Source: a bacterium (GTDB lineage: Bacteria; Cyanobacteriota; Vampirovibrionia; Gastranaerophilales; Gastranaerophilaceae). From it: a stretch of DNA of 64,000 bases. The translations under genes were made by a program, and so were the position numbers. The DNA lies in NCBI GenBank assembly GCA_017470245.1, contig JAFUEV010000060.1, positions 1 to 64,000 of the forward strand. Reading direction: 5' to 3'. The first letter of the stretch is position 1, and every line of letters starts with the position of its first letter. Below, one piece after another: positions 63,766 through 64,000 of the stretch. The notes under the pieces were generated by a model. That model saw only the letters and a program-made list of their open reading frames with translations, was not told the origin of the DNA and did no database searches.

Positions 63766-64000
63766 TTAACCTATATCCCATCTGCCACATGTACCACCCC
63801 AACGTGCAATTATTTTATCTGACTTGTTATTAAGTTCAGTTGAGGTAATATCGCCTTCAACAATTGTAATGACTTCACAATTATTTGAACATCCGCTGCA
63901 TTGGTTTGTATATGAATTAAACGACATATCACCTACTGCAAATCCTTTAAATTTTGTAGGCGTACTGTTAAATTGATGATTTTCCATTGCAAGAAGTGCA
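63766..64000 (-). CDS. Acyl-CoA dehydratase activase-like protein, C-terminal end (5' part outside window)
   Basis: The frame is open to the right edge; upstream of the internal ATG at 63987 it reads A-L-L-A, so this is only the tail of a longer gene. The tail has 'NQCSGCSNNCEVITI' and ends 'ARWGGTCGRWDIG'. The C-x-x-C-x-x-x-C cluster and terminal GG-x-CG are typical of the large 2-hydroxyacyl-CoA dehydratase activase/DUF2229 family (BadF/HgdC-related). In that family these cysteines end the C-terminal module. Such proteins are iron-sulfur ATPases found in anaerobes. Confidence 0.65.
   Translation of the reverse strand, partial: ALLAMENHQFNSTPTKFKGFAVGDMSFNSYTNQCSGCSNNCEVITIVEGDITSTELNNKSDKIIARWGGTCGRWDIG

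Overview
The window is AT-rich (roughly 30% GC by eye), uses the standard code and is densely packed. It looks like a chromosomal segment of a gut member of Gastranaerophilales (Vampirovibrionia/Melainabacteria, the non-photosynthetic sisters of Cyanobacteria). This placement is inference. It rests on lipid A genes (lpxI-lpxB), a pyruvate formate-lyase activase, and many proteins without a signal peptide that carry a short N-terminal F-x-G/F-N-A-x motif. Several other protein types here are also ones I associate with that order.

Layout. 1-10036: an operon of a TPR/GT9-like glycosyltransferase (cut by the left edge), a 1576-residue RTX-type Ca-binding protein and a tandem GT2 enzyme. An IS1595-type transposase remnant follows, joined directly to the 3' part of a second RTX gene. 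10037-12240: a gene-poor island with a probable gene remnant, two degenerate ~190-bp direct repeats around a gene with a JAMM/RadC-like metal motif, and a tRNA-Ser(UGA). 12295-17421: a GT2 enzyme, small lineage-type proteins, a NarL-type regulator, a YNYP/HEAT-like protein, rpiB, and a receiver+STAS-like regulator. 17689-23928: a membrane protein / solute-binding protein / NCS2 purine permease operon, an unknown gene and a GT-C-like membrane protein. 23939-46999: a cluster of very large multidomain proteins of 672, 1722, 764, 2408 and 884 residues, interrupted by mtaB, pflA and a TspO-like gene. 47152-64000: dnaE, two HD-GYP proteins, a DPM-like GT2, lpxB, lpxI, a sigma factor, a second YNYP/HEAT-like protein, a HerA-like protein lacking its P-loop, an asparaginase, an abundant-type unknown protein and the 3' end of an acyl-CoA dehydratase activase-like gene.

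Most notable. The 24-47 kb cluster appears to be a mix-and-match family. Shared parts are an N-terminal coiled coil, EF-hand-like segments, short DG-IG beta modules and a 27-30 residue helical repeat. These join different C-terminal enzymes: a calpain-like cysteine protease with a visible Cys/His/Asn triad, an HEIGH zinc protease, and an HD phosphohydrolase. None has a Sec signal. A 99-residue protein is translationally coupled to the calpain-like giant. I read this as a candidate undescribed effector or cell-surface hydrolase system. Its function and export route are unknown.

Other points: convergent genes repeatedly overlap or abut at their 3' ends, and there are two strong RNA hairpins with likely regulatory roles, one of which buries a start codon. 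I saw no CRISPR array, rRNA, prophage or replication origin.
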